This document shows positions 1-6,721 of a stretch of DNA of 9,090 bases, piece after piece. The first letter of the stretch is position 1, and every line of letters starts with the position of its first letter. The stretch comes from a methanogenic archaeon (lineage in GTDB: Archaea > Thermoplasmatota > Thermoplasmata > Methanomassiliicoccales > Methanomethylophilaceae): assembly GCA_902787415.1 (NCBI GenBank), contig CADAGG010000041.1, forward strand, positions 1 through 9,090, read 5' to 3'. The notes under the pieces are model-generated. The model ran no database searches. It was not told where the DNA came from and was given only the letters and a program-made list of their open reading frames with translations. Made by a program: the position numbers and the translations under genes.

Positions 1-340
1 CATCAACGACACCCCCTCGCTCGCGAGGGCAGACGTCGGAATCGCCATGGGCGGCCTCGGGTCCGACTCCGCCGTCGAGGCGGCCGACATCGTGCTCGTG
101 GACGACAAACCGTCCAAGGTCGCCGAGTCCATCCGCATCTCCAGGAAGACGCAGGCCATCGTCATGCAGAACATCGTCATGGCGCTGGGCATCAAGTTCG
201 GCATCCTGTTCCTCACGGCGGCCACCGACCTGGTCAACATGTGGATCGCCATCCTGGGCGACGTAGGGGTGCTGATCCTGGCGATCCTCAACTCCACCCG
301 CGCCCTGGGCGGTTTCCGCAGGTCCGGCGGGGAGGAGTGA
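1..340 (+). CDS. Heavy-metal translocating P-type ATPase (P1B, Zn/Cd/Pb type), C-terminal fragment
   Basis: Partial gene; only the last 112 residues are in the window, first full codon at position 2. The visible start INDTPSLARADVGIAMG is the end of the hinge motif GDGxNDxPxLxxADVGxAMG that closes the P/N ATP-binding domain of P-type ATPases. The rest covers the end of the P domain and the last two membrane segments. The first of these carries a Lys (codon 194-196) and the last an Asp (codon 260-262, in GDVGV). In ZntA/CadA-type pumps a Lys and an Asp at these places are conserved and help bind the divalent metal, so export of Zn2+, Cd2+ or Pb2+ across the cytoplasmic membrane is the likely job. 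The CPC metal site and the phosphorylated DKTGT lie upstream, outside the window, so metal specificity rests on the C-terminus only. It ends with TGA and is separated from the next gene by a hairpin and a promoter, so it is probably not part of the chaperone operon. Confidence 0.93.
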   Translation, partial: INDTPSLARADVGIAMGGLGSDSAVEAADIVLVDDKPSKVAESIRISRKTQAIVMQNIVMALGIKFGILFLTAATDLVNMWIAILGDVGVLILAILNSTRALGGFRRSGGEE

Positions 341-348
341 ACCCTTTT

Positions 349-369
349 CCCCCTCCTCCCAGGAGGGGG
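349..369 (+). terminator. Perfect 9-bp hairpin after the ATPase gene, possible terminator
   Basis: CCCCCTCCT (349-357), loop CCC (358-360), AGGAGGGGG (361-369): a perfect inverted repeat of nine pairs, seven of them G:C. It begins 8 nt after the ATPase stop codon. It is preceded by TTTT (345-348), and the whole stretch 342-360 is pyrimidine on the + strand. No U-run follows directly, so it is not a classic bacterial intrinsic terminator. Archaeal RNA polymerase mostly stops at T-tracts, so TTTT and the TTTTT at 395-399 may matter more. Alternatively it may act as a 3'-end stabiliser. Confidence 0.5.
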
Positions 370-392
370 CGCACCCCGATGCCATCGCTACC

Positions 393-403
393 TATTTTTA
401 ATA
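393..403 (+). promoter_or_regulatory. Archaeal TATA box of the vWA-Hsp70 operon
   Basis: TATTTTTAATA is an 11-base A/T-only stretch in a GC-rich region, in the only sizeable spacer of the window. Its centre (about 398) lies 36 nt before the ATG at 434. The usual archaeal TATA-to-start distance of about 25 nt puts transcription start near 422-425, giving a leader of only 9-12 nt. No good Shine-Dalgarno sequence precedes this ATG (GGGATG at best), which agrees with a very short or nearly leaderless mRNA for the first gene. Confidence 0.65.
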
Positions 404-433
404 AGAAATAATACACCCGAATGGGATGCACAA

Positions 434-2464
434 ATGAGGGTCGGTATCGACCTCGGGACGACGTACTCCGCCGTTGCCAGGTATAACGCTAAAACTTCCA
501 GGACGGACATCATCCGCAACAAGTACGAGAAGGACCTCACTCCGTCCGTCATCTGCTTCATGGACGACGGCTCGGTCCTCATCGGCGACGATGCCAAGGA
601 CATGCAGAGGGGCGGGGGAGGATGCATCGCCTCCGTCTTCAAGGTCAGCATGGGCACCCACGCCGCCTGCGCCGAACTGAACGGCAGGTCGTACACCGCG
701 GAGGAGCTCTCCCGCATGATGCTCAAGGAGCTCGTGAGGCAGGCGGAGGAGAAGACCGGAGAGAAGGTCGAGAGCGCCGTCATCACCGTACCCGCTTATT
801 TCGACGACCTGCAGAGGTCGTCCACCAGGGCCGCGGCCGAGAGCGCCGGGGTCACCGTCACCAAGATCATCAACGAACCGACCGCCGCCGCCATCTACTA
901 CGGCTACAAGCACTCCGAGGGCAAGAACATCCTCGTGTACGACCTCGGAGGCGGTACGTTCGACGTCACCATAGTGAACATCAGCCACGGGACCATCGAC
1001 GTCAGGGGCACCCGCGGCAACCACAACCTCGGCGGCAAGGACTGGGACGAGACGCTCCTCGACTACATCTGCGAGAGGTTCTACGACGAGTTCGGGGAGG
1101 ACCCCCGCACCGACATCAGGAAGCGCTACGAGCTGCTCGCGGACTGCGAGGACTACAAGAAATCGCTCGTCAACTACGGCAGGGCCACCGCCCACATCGC
1201 CTTCGGCGACAACGTAGGCAGGTACGAGCTCAGCGTGGAGGACTTCGAATCCGCCACCAACTACCTCATCGACGCCATCAACGACGTCCTCGACGACGTG
1301 TTCGAGAGTTCCGGCATGAGGCCGGACCAGATCGACGAGGTGCTGCTCTGCGGAGGGTCCACCAGGCTCCCCCAGGTCCAGAGGCACCTCCAGAAGTACG
1401 GCTTCAAGACCATCGTCACCCACCGCGACACCGATCTCGCGGTGGCGAAGGGAGCGGCCATCGTGGCCTCCCTCTACAGCAGCGACGACAACAGGATCCG
1501 CGACATCAACATCTCCGACGTGAACGCCCATTCCCTGGGCATCCTGTCCATCGACCCCAACACCGGCAGGTACCGCAACGAGATCATGATCCCCTGCAAC
1601 TCCAAGATCCCCGTGTCGATCACCAAGCCCTTCCGCCTCGAGGAGGGCAACCTCACCGACCAGGTGGAGGTTTTCATGCTGCAGGGAGAGAGCCCCATGC
1701 CCGTCGACTGCACGGTGATCAAGCACGAGGTCATCACCGGGTTCATGAACAACGGCAAGGGCGCGGTCATCGACATCACATACAGCTACAACGAGGACGG
1801 CGCGGTCACGGTCACCGCCGCCAGGAACGGTTCCGAACTGTCCGTGATAGAGGAGGCCGTCCCCGAGGACAGCTCCTGGATCGCCGCGGGACCCTCCGCC
1901 AGGTGCGGGAACAAGCGCGTCGCCAAGAGCATCGCCATCTGCGTGGACCTCTCCCGCAGCATGGAGACGTACCTCCCCGAGGTCAAGAAGGCCATCACCG
2001 ACTTCGTGATGAGCCTCTCCGGGGAGTTCACCAGGTTCACGCTCATAGGCTTCGGCGACAAGGTCAAGATGCTGTCGCCGCCGTCCACCGACGAGGAGGA
2101 CATCCTCGACGCGGTGGAGGCCATGAAGATCAACAGACTGGGCAGGGGAACGGACGCCAACCCCCTCCGCATGGTGAGGGAGAAGCTGGCTGACGAGAAG
2201 GGCGCCAAGATGGCGCTCATCCTGACCGACGGCATCTGGGGACACAGGGACGAGGCGGTGGAGGACGCCGCCGACTGCAAGCAGGAGATGATCAACATCG
2301 TCGCCATCGGGTTCGGCGACGCGGACAGATCGTTCCTCAAACAGATAGCCACCATCGAGGAGGGCGCGATGTACACCACCCTCAGCAACCTAGGCAAGAC
2401 GATCAACACCATCGCCACGGCGATCATCGACAGCCCCACCGGCCTGGTCGAGCATTTCAGGTGA
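434..2464 (+). CDS. Hsp70 chaperone fused to a C-terminal vWA domain
   Basis: 676 residues. Residues 1-360 form a complete Hsp70 ATPase domain: phosphate-1 motif IDLGTTYS (5-12), Lys70 where DnaK has its catalytic lysine, NEPTAAA (147-153), phosphate-2 motif DLGGGTFDVT (170-179), GGKDWD (200-205) and adenosine motif CGGSTRLP (306-313). Residues about 365-475 read as the beta-sandwich peptide-binding domain (SLG at 367-369). The helical lid is missing. In its place, about 497-665, is a vWA domain with an intact MIDAS metal site: DLSRS (505-509), Thr573 in GRGTD, and TDG (598-600). The linker is DINISDVN, not the conserved LLL-type sequence that couples the DnaK domains. The protein probably binds and releases a client with ATP while the vWA domain docks a partner through a bound metal ion. 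No signal peptide or membrane segment is seen, so it is cytosolic. It is first in the block, behind its own TATA box; the next gene's ribosome site covers its stop codon. The domain calls are firm; the client is unknown. Confidence 0.93.
   Translation: MRVGIDLGTTYSAVARYNAKTSRTDIIRNKYEKDLTPSVICFMDDGSVLIGDDAKDMQRGGGGCIASVFKVSMGTHAACAELNGRSYTAEELSRMMLKELVRQAEEKTGEKVESAVITVPAYFDDLQRSSTRAAAESAGVTVTKIINEPTAAAIYYGYKHSEGKNILVYDLGGGTFDVTIVNISHGTIDVRGTRGNHNLGGKDWDETLLDYICERFYDEFGEDPRTDIRKRYELLADCEDYKKSLVNYGRATAHIAFGDNVGRYELSVEDFESATNYLIDAINDVLDDVFESSGMRPDQIDEVLLCGGSTRLPQVQRHLQKYGFKTIVTHRDTDLAVAKGAAIVASLYSSDDNRIRDINISDVNAHSLGILSIDPNTGRYRNEIMIPCNSKIPVSITKPFRLEEGNLTDQVEVFMLQGESPMPVDCTVIKHEVITGFMNNGKGAVIDITYSYNEDGAVTVTAARNGSELSVIEEAVPEDSSWIAAGPSARCGNKRVAKSIAICVDLSRSMETYLPEVKKAITDFVMSLSGEFTRFTLIGFGDKVKMLSPPSTDEEDILDAVEAMKINRLGRGTDANPLRMVREKLADEKGAKMALILTDGIWGHRDEAVEDAADCKQEMINIVAIGFGDADRSFLKQIATIEEGAMYTTLSNLGKTINTIATAIIDSPTGLVEHFR
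2459..2464 (+). promoter_or_regulatory. Shine-Dalgarno AGGTGA that decides a GTG start
   Basis: AGGTGA overlaps the TGA stop of the vWA-Hsp70 gene and lies 5 nt before GTG 2470. The in-frame GTG at 2461 lies inside this site and has no ribosome site of its own (GAGCATTTC precedes it). The GTG at 2470 is therefore the better start. Translation of the two genes is probably coupled. Confidence 0.65.
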
Positions 2465-2469
2465 GAAAA

Positions 2470-5400
2470 GTGTCGGAGAAGAGAGAGAACTACTGCAGAC
2501 TGCTGGGGCTCAACCCTTTCAAGGATTCGGACGAGTCCGAGCAGCACATAAGGGAGCACATAGAGAAGGCGGAGGCCGAATGGATCAAGGAGCAGACCTC
2601 CCCCACCCTCACGAAGAAACAGAAGTACCTGATAGGGGAGTACCTGAAGCTGGTCCCGGACATCCGCTGCACCATGGACAGCCCCATCCTCAGAAGGGAG
2701 GAGTTCGAGGCCGCCCGCGACATCCTCAGGAGGAAGTCCTCCAAGCTCAGGGGAGAGGCCATCATCGTGCAGGACGGAGGCGTCTACATCTCCTCCAACG
2801 TCGCCGACGAGTTCGCCAAGAAGCTGAACTGGAAGGGACTCGACGGCAAGACCCTGATCCTGGCATCCGGGATCAAGGTGATCCCTGCCCCCCGCCCCAT
2901 CTCCAACGCCGTGAGCAACGCGTTCCGCATGATGAACGACGTGAACGTGTTCTCCCCCTACACGCTGCTCAACCGCCTCATCGACATCCCCGACATGGAC
3001 CTCAGCATCGAGAAGGTGGAACCCGGATGCCCTCCCGACACGCTCCGCACCGCCTACGACTCGGTCAACAAGAGGATCAACAACATCAAGAACGGCAAGA
3101 TCCCCTACCACGACACCTATCTCATGGCGGTGAGGGCGGTCAAGAGCATCATCTCCACCGACGAGGGCCTGGCGGAGCTCCTCAGCTACGGACGCTGCAT
3201 GGAGGTCCTGGAGCCCGCCTTCGACAAGATGGACGAGGACAGCGGACACCAGTTCTCCCGCGCCTACATCGACAACCTCCTCACCGAGTACGTCAGCGGC
3301 ACCGACGCCGACCCCGACCTCTGCCTCCGCCTGCTGGAGGACTACTGCGTCAGGAGGCAGTTCCCCGCCAACTTCTCCGCCGCCGAGAGCAAGCTCGACA
3401 CCTGTCCCCGCTGCAAGGCCATGATCTACACCGGGGACAACTGCTTCTACTGCCCCTGCTGCGGTTCCGCCATCAACTCCATCTGCCCCTGCTGCGGCAG
3501 GGCCCAGACCTCGGCCAACAAGAACTGCGTGTCCTGCGGCATCGACATGCCCATGGCCCTGAAGAGCGCCATCGACTCCGAGGGCAGGATCAGGAACATG
3601 ATCGCCGGAGGCCACATGGACGAGGCCACCGCCGAGCTGAGGGAGCTGGAGGACAAGTACCCCTCCTTCGACCCCCTGCCCCAGATCAAGGTCAAGGTCC
3701 ACGAGAACATCGGCAGGATGAACTCCCTGCGCGACACCGTCATGGACGACTTCATGACGCACAGCTACTTCCATCTCAGGAACACCGTCTCCGAGAGCCT
3801 GGTGGACTTCCCCAACCTCCTGGAGAGGGAGGACATCAAGATCAGGTACGACGAGGCCGTCGCCAAGTACGACGAGGCCGACCGCATCTGCGTGCGGGCC
3901 GCCGGCGCCCCCGAGGCGGAGGCCCGCGACCTCTACATACAGGCGTCGGAGCTCTGCCCCGACCACCCCGACGCGCTCGCCAAGCTGAGCGCCTATCCCC
4001 CGGACGGACCCGCCGACGCGGAGCTCCAGTCCGACCCCGACTGCATACAGATCAAGTACGCCGTGCCCGAGGACAGGAGGGGCATGACCTTCTGCATCTA
4101 CCGCAACAGCGGGTCCGTCCCCGAGGTGGACCCCAGCACCCTGCCCCTCGCCGAGATCGAGGGCTGGAACTACGCCGACCAGACCGCCGAGCCCGGCGTC
4201 GAGTACTACTACAGGATATACTCCAAGCGCTGGGGGGTCCTCTCGCAGGAGTACGCGGAATGCGGCCCCGGCCTCATCATGAGGGAGGTCACCAACGTCA
4301 CCATCACCCCGGTGGACGACGGCCTTAAGCTCACCTACGTGCCTCCCGCGGGAGCCTCCCGCGTCCGCATCTGGAGGAAGGAGTCCGGCACCCCCGCCGG
4401 AGAGGGCGAGGAGGCCGAGCTCATCCACAACGACACCGGCACCGTCGTCGACGAGGGCCTGGAGGAGGGCACCACCTACTACTACCTCTTCGTCGCCGAG
4501 TACGACATCGACGGGCGCCCCGAGAGGTCCTACGGATCCATCTACTCGGGTGTGACCGCCGTCCTGCCCCAGCCCATCAGGGACCTCGCCGTCCGCTGGG
4601 ACCGCGAGCGCGCCTGCTACACGGCGGAATGGACCGGTCCCCGCGACGCCGTCCTGTATTACGCCAACTCCAGGGACAGCGTGCCCGGGGAGCACGTATC
4701 CCTCAAGGACCTGTCCACCCGCATGAACCGCATCGAGCCCATGGACTCCGACGACGGGCAGTACAGGTTCACCCTCCCCGACGCCACCGTCACCTACATC
4801 TGCCCCACCGTGACCGTGGGCAACACCACCGTCCGCGGCAGGGAGTGCGTGGTGGCCAACCTGAGGCCGTTCAGGAACCTCGCCAAATCGGTGGAGGACC
4901 ACGTGTGCAGGCTGACCATGGACTGGCCGGCCGATGCCGACTACGCTTACGTCACGATCAAAGGAAGGGACCAGGACGGGGACCTCCGCGAATGGGAGCA
5001 GAGGACCGACTGGGACGAGTACAAGGCCAAGGGATGCCTGGAGGTGCCTCTCAAAGGATCGGTCCGCACCTCGGTCACCGTGTCCGCGGAATACCTCATC
5101 GACGGCAAGGAGCTGAGGTCCATCGGCATCACCACCGACGTGTACTCCGGCACCTGGAGCAGGATCAACTACACCCTCGACACCGAGTCGGTGAAGGGCG
5201 ACAGGAAGAAGACCCGCGTGGTCATCAAGATGTCCTGTCCCGGAGAGACCGTCATCCCCCGCTGCGTTATGGTGGCCTGCGACGGCCACATACCGCTCAG
5301 ACAGAAGGACGGCCAGGTCATATGGGAGTCCGACGACCCCCTGATCCTGGTCGACGGGGCCACCGTGGTGAGCTTCGTCACCCCCAAGGACGGGGTCGAC

Positions 5401-5484
5401 CTGTCCGCCATGAGGCTGTTCTTCGCCGACCGCGCCGACTACGACAAGTTCGGGTTCGTACACCCCGTCTACAGGAGGAAGTGA
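2470..5484 (+). CDS. Large adaptor-like protein: J-like N-terminus, zinc ribbon, TPR-like segment, serial FnIII-like domains
   Basis: 1004 residues from GTG 2470 (1007 if GTG 2461 is used). Residues 6-75 begin YCRLLGL and continue as charged helices around Trp38. This resembles J-domain helices I-II, but the HPD tripeptide is absent (IKEQTSP follows Trp38). A mixed region of unknown fold follows. A cysteine-rich block, about 312-357, has CPRC (312-315), CFYCPCCG (325-332), CPCCG (339-343) and CVSCG (353-357), enough for two zinc ribbons. Residues 365-515 are helical and end in a TPR-like repeat (about 485-515). From about 524 to the end come five consecutive beta-rich units (near 524, 608, 703, 801 and 898) with the tyrosine-rich strands of fibronectin-III folds, such as EYYYRIYS and TTYYYLFVAEYD. 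No signal peptide, membrane segment or catalytic motif is seen. A cytosolic scaffold linking the Hsp70s and the GTPase to clients is the best guess. The zinc ribbon and FnIII folds are likely; the J-like call is tentative. Confidence 0.85.
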   Translation: MSEKRENYCRLLGLNPFKDSDESEQHIREHIEKAEAEWIKEQTSPTLTKKQKYLIGEYLKLVPDIRCTMDSPILRREEFEAARDILRRKSSKLRGEAIIVQDGGVYISSNVADEFAKKLNWKGLDGKTLILASGIKVIPAPRPISNAVSNAFRMMNDVNVFSPYTLLNRLIDIPDMDLSIEKVEPGCPPDTLRTAYDSVNKRINNIKNGKIPYHDTYLMAVRAVKSIISTDEGLAELLSYGRCMEVLEPAFDKMDEDSGHQFSRAYIDNLLTEYVSGTDADPDLCLRLLEDYCVRRQFPANFSAAESKLDTCPRCKAMIYTGDNCFYCPCCGSAINSICPCCGRAQTSANKNCVSCGIDMPMALKSAIDSEGRIRNMIAGGHMDEATAELRELEDKYPSFDPLPQIKVKVHENIGRMNSLRDTVMDDFMTHSYFHLRNTVSESLVDFPNLLEREDIKIRYDEAVAKYDEADRICVRAAGAPEAEARDLYIQASELCPDHPDALAKLSAYPPDGPADAELQSDPDCIQIKYAVPEDRRGMTFCIYRNSGSVPEVDPSTLPLAEIEGWNYADQTAEPGVEYYYRIYSKRWGVLSQEYAECGPGLIMREVTNVTITPVDDGLKLTYVPPAGASRVRIWRKESGTPAGEGEEAELIHNDTGTVVDEGLEEGTTYYYLFVAEYDIDGRPERSYGSIYSGVTAVLPQPIRDLAVRWDRERACYTAEWTGPRDAVLYYANSRDSVPGEHVSLKDLSTRMNRIEPMDSDDGQYRFTLPDATVTYICPTVTVGNTTVRGRECVVANLRPFRNLAKSVEDHVCRLTMDWPADADYAYVTIKGRDQDGDLREWEQRTDWDEYKAKGCLEVPLKGSVRTSVTVSAEYLIDGKELRSIGITTDVYSGTWSRINYTLDTESVKGDRKKTRVVIKMSCPGETVIPRCVMVACDGHIPLRQKDGQVIWESDDPLILVDGATVVSFVTPKDGVDLSAMRLFFADRADYDKFGFVHPVYRRK
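5473..5478 (+). promoter_or_regulatory. Shine-Dalgarno AGGAGG for the GTPase gene
   Basis: AGGAGG lies inside the last codons of the upstream gene, 7 nt before ATG 5486. It supports that start and coupled translation across a one-base gap. The same AGGAGGAAGTG string recurs before ATG 6718. Confidence 0.75.
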
Positions 5485-5485
5485 A

Positions 5486-6721
5486 ATGTCAAAGAAGAGA
5501 TCGCAGAGATACATCTGCCCGTTCTGTTACGGCAGCATCGACATGTCCCAGGTGCATTACGCCTGCAACGACCCCCTGTGCACCAGGACCTTCCTCGGGA
5601 CCTGCACCGAGGCCGAGAAGAGACGCTACGGCTCGGTCTACAGGCCGGAGGAGGAGATCGACGTCGAGCGCTCCGAGTTCCTCGGGCTCGACCCTTACGG
5701 TTCCGCGGCCGTCACCACCAAGAGCCACATCATCCGCGGCTCCGTCGACGGCAAGTGCGAGATATGCGGCAGCAGGAACACCGACAAGCTGTGCCCCCGC
5801 TGCCACCACAAGATAACCAAGGCCGCCGAGAGGTGGGGCACCTCCATCTACGTGCTGGTGGGCTCCGAATCGGTCGGCAAGAGCCACTACCTGGCATCCC
5901 TGATCGAGACGCTGAAGAGCTCCTACGCGCAGGAGTTCGGCGTGACCGTGGCGGCCACCACCGAGAACACCGCCGACAAGTTCGACGACGAGTACCGCAG
6001 GACGGTGTTCGACGGAGGCAGGTGCCTCCCGCCCACCCCGACCTACGGCGACGTGCTCACCCGCGACCCCCTGCTGTACGACCTCGACCGCAACGACGGC
6101 GACGGTCCCCGCACCCTCGCCTTCGTGGACACCTCCGGCAGGGACCTCGACAGCACCGACAAGCTGGCATCGCTCAACATAAGCACCTACATCTCCGGAG
6201 CGGCGGGCATCATGTTCTTCGTCGATGCCCTCCAGCTCCCCGCCGTCCGCACCAAGCTGGGACTTCCCGCAGAGGACCGTCCCGACCCGGCGGCGGCGCT
6301 GAACTACGTCGCGGAGGTCATCCGCGACAAGAACCGCCTGAAACCCAAGAACCCCGTGGAGATCCCCCTCGCCGTGGTCGTCACCAAGTGCGACCGCCTG
6401 ATGAGGCCCGCCATGGGGGAGGAGGACGAGGACGCCCTGTTCGGCCCCGAGTCCTCCCTGCACATCCCCAGGGAGAAGGGTCAGGCGGACCTAGACGATA
6501 TCGCCCTGGTGGGCACCGAGGTGGAGGAGTACCTCCGCCGCAACGCAGGACAGGACCTCCTGAACGCCGTGGACCAGTTCGAGACCCACCAGTACTTCGC
6601 GGTCTCCGCCTTGGGCGGGGAACCCGCCGACGGCGTCCTGAGCAACGGTGTCGCACCATACAGGGTGGAGGACCCCATGATATGGTTCCTCAACACCACC
6701 GAGAGGAGGAAGTGGCTATGA
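5486..6721 (+). CDS. Zinc-ribbon P-loop GTPase of the chaperone block
   Basis: 411 residues. The N-terminus carries cysteine pairs CPFC (11-14), Cys27/Cys32, CEIC (91-94) and CPRC (103-106), read as two zinc-binding ribbons. A P-loop domain follows: Walker A GSESVGKS (126-133), G3/Walker B VDTSG (214-218), G4 TKCD (300-303) and a possible G5 SA (374-375). TKCD is the NKxD-type guanine-specificity motif, so GTP is the likely nucleotide. The order and spacing fit TRAFAC-class small GTPases. No membrane segment is seen. Family knowledge suggests a switch that changes partners on GTP hydrolysis; placement among Hsp70 genes suggests it gates or localises the chaperone. It is not Era, EngA or a translation factor: those lack N-terminal zinc ribbons and have different flanking domains. 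It starts one base after the upstream stop, and its own stop overlaps the next start as ATGA (6718-6721). The GTPase call is firm; the biological target is unknown. Confidence 0.88.
   Translation: MSKKRSQRYICPFCYGSIDMSQVHYACNDPLCTRTFLGTCTEAEKRRYGSVYRPEEEIDVERSEFLGLDPYGSAAVTTKSHIIRGSVDGKCEICGSRNTDKLCPRCHHKITKAAERWGTSIYVLVGSESVGKSHYLASLIETLKSSYAQEFGVTVAATTENTADKFDDEYRRTVFDGGRCLPPTPTYGDVLTRDPLLYDLDRNDGDGPRTLAFVDTSGRDLDSTDKLASLNISTYISGAAGIMFFVDALQLPAVRTKLGLPAEDRPDPAAALNYVAEVIRDKNRLKPKNPVEIPLAVVVTKCDRLMRPAMGEEDEDALFGPESSLHIPREKGQADLDDIALVGTEVEEYLRRNAGQDLLNAVDQFETHQYFAVSALGGEPADGVLSNGVAPYRVEDPMIWFLNTTERRKWL
6704..6709 (+). promoter_or_regulatory. Shine-Dalgarno AGGAGG for the GrpE-like gene
   Basis: AGGAGG lies 8 nt before ATG 6718, inside the GTPase coding end. 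It supports starting the GrpE-like gene at 6718, although the same reading frame stays open far upstream inside the GTPase gene. Confidence 0.75.

Noticed and set aside
341..433. Small RNA, tRNA or CRISPR in the only intergenic spacer
   Set aside because: It is 93 nt long and holds a single hairpin and a TATA-like box. No tRNA arms, no repeated units and no coding frame were seen.
622..2193. Other-frame + strand open frames rich in Arg/His/Pro (also 2580-4328, 4629-5816)
   Set aside because: These are frame-shifted readings of the real genes, with Arg/His/Pro/Gln-rich translations typical of GC-rich shadow frames.
398..2245. Antisense open frame (615 codons) over the vWA-Hsp70 gene
   Set aside because: Same composition artefact; no motif or ribosome site, and the + strand Hsp70 motifs are complete.
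2461..2469. GTG 2461 as the start of the FnIII protein
   Set aside because: This codon lies within the AGGTGA ribosome site and has no site upstream of itself; GTG 2470 is at the right distance.
1786..5514. Very long antisense open frame (1242 codons) over the Hsp70 and FnIII genes
   Set aside because: It is a shadow of GC-rich codon use on the + strand. Its translation is a Val/Gly/Asp/His-rich low-complexity run without domains, while the + strand has clear family motifs.
5578..6717. N-terminal extension of the GrpE-like gene
   Set aside because: This part overlaps the GTPase gene in another frame and is Arg/Pro-rich. ATG 6718 has AGGAGG 8 nt before it and an ATGA overlap with the upstream stop.
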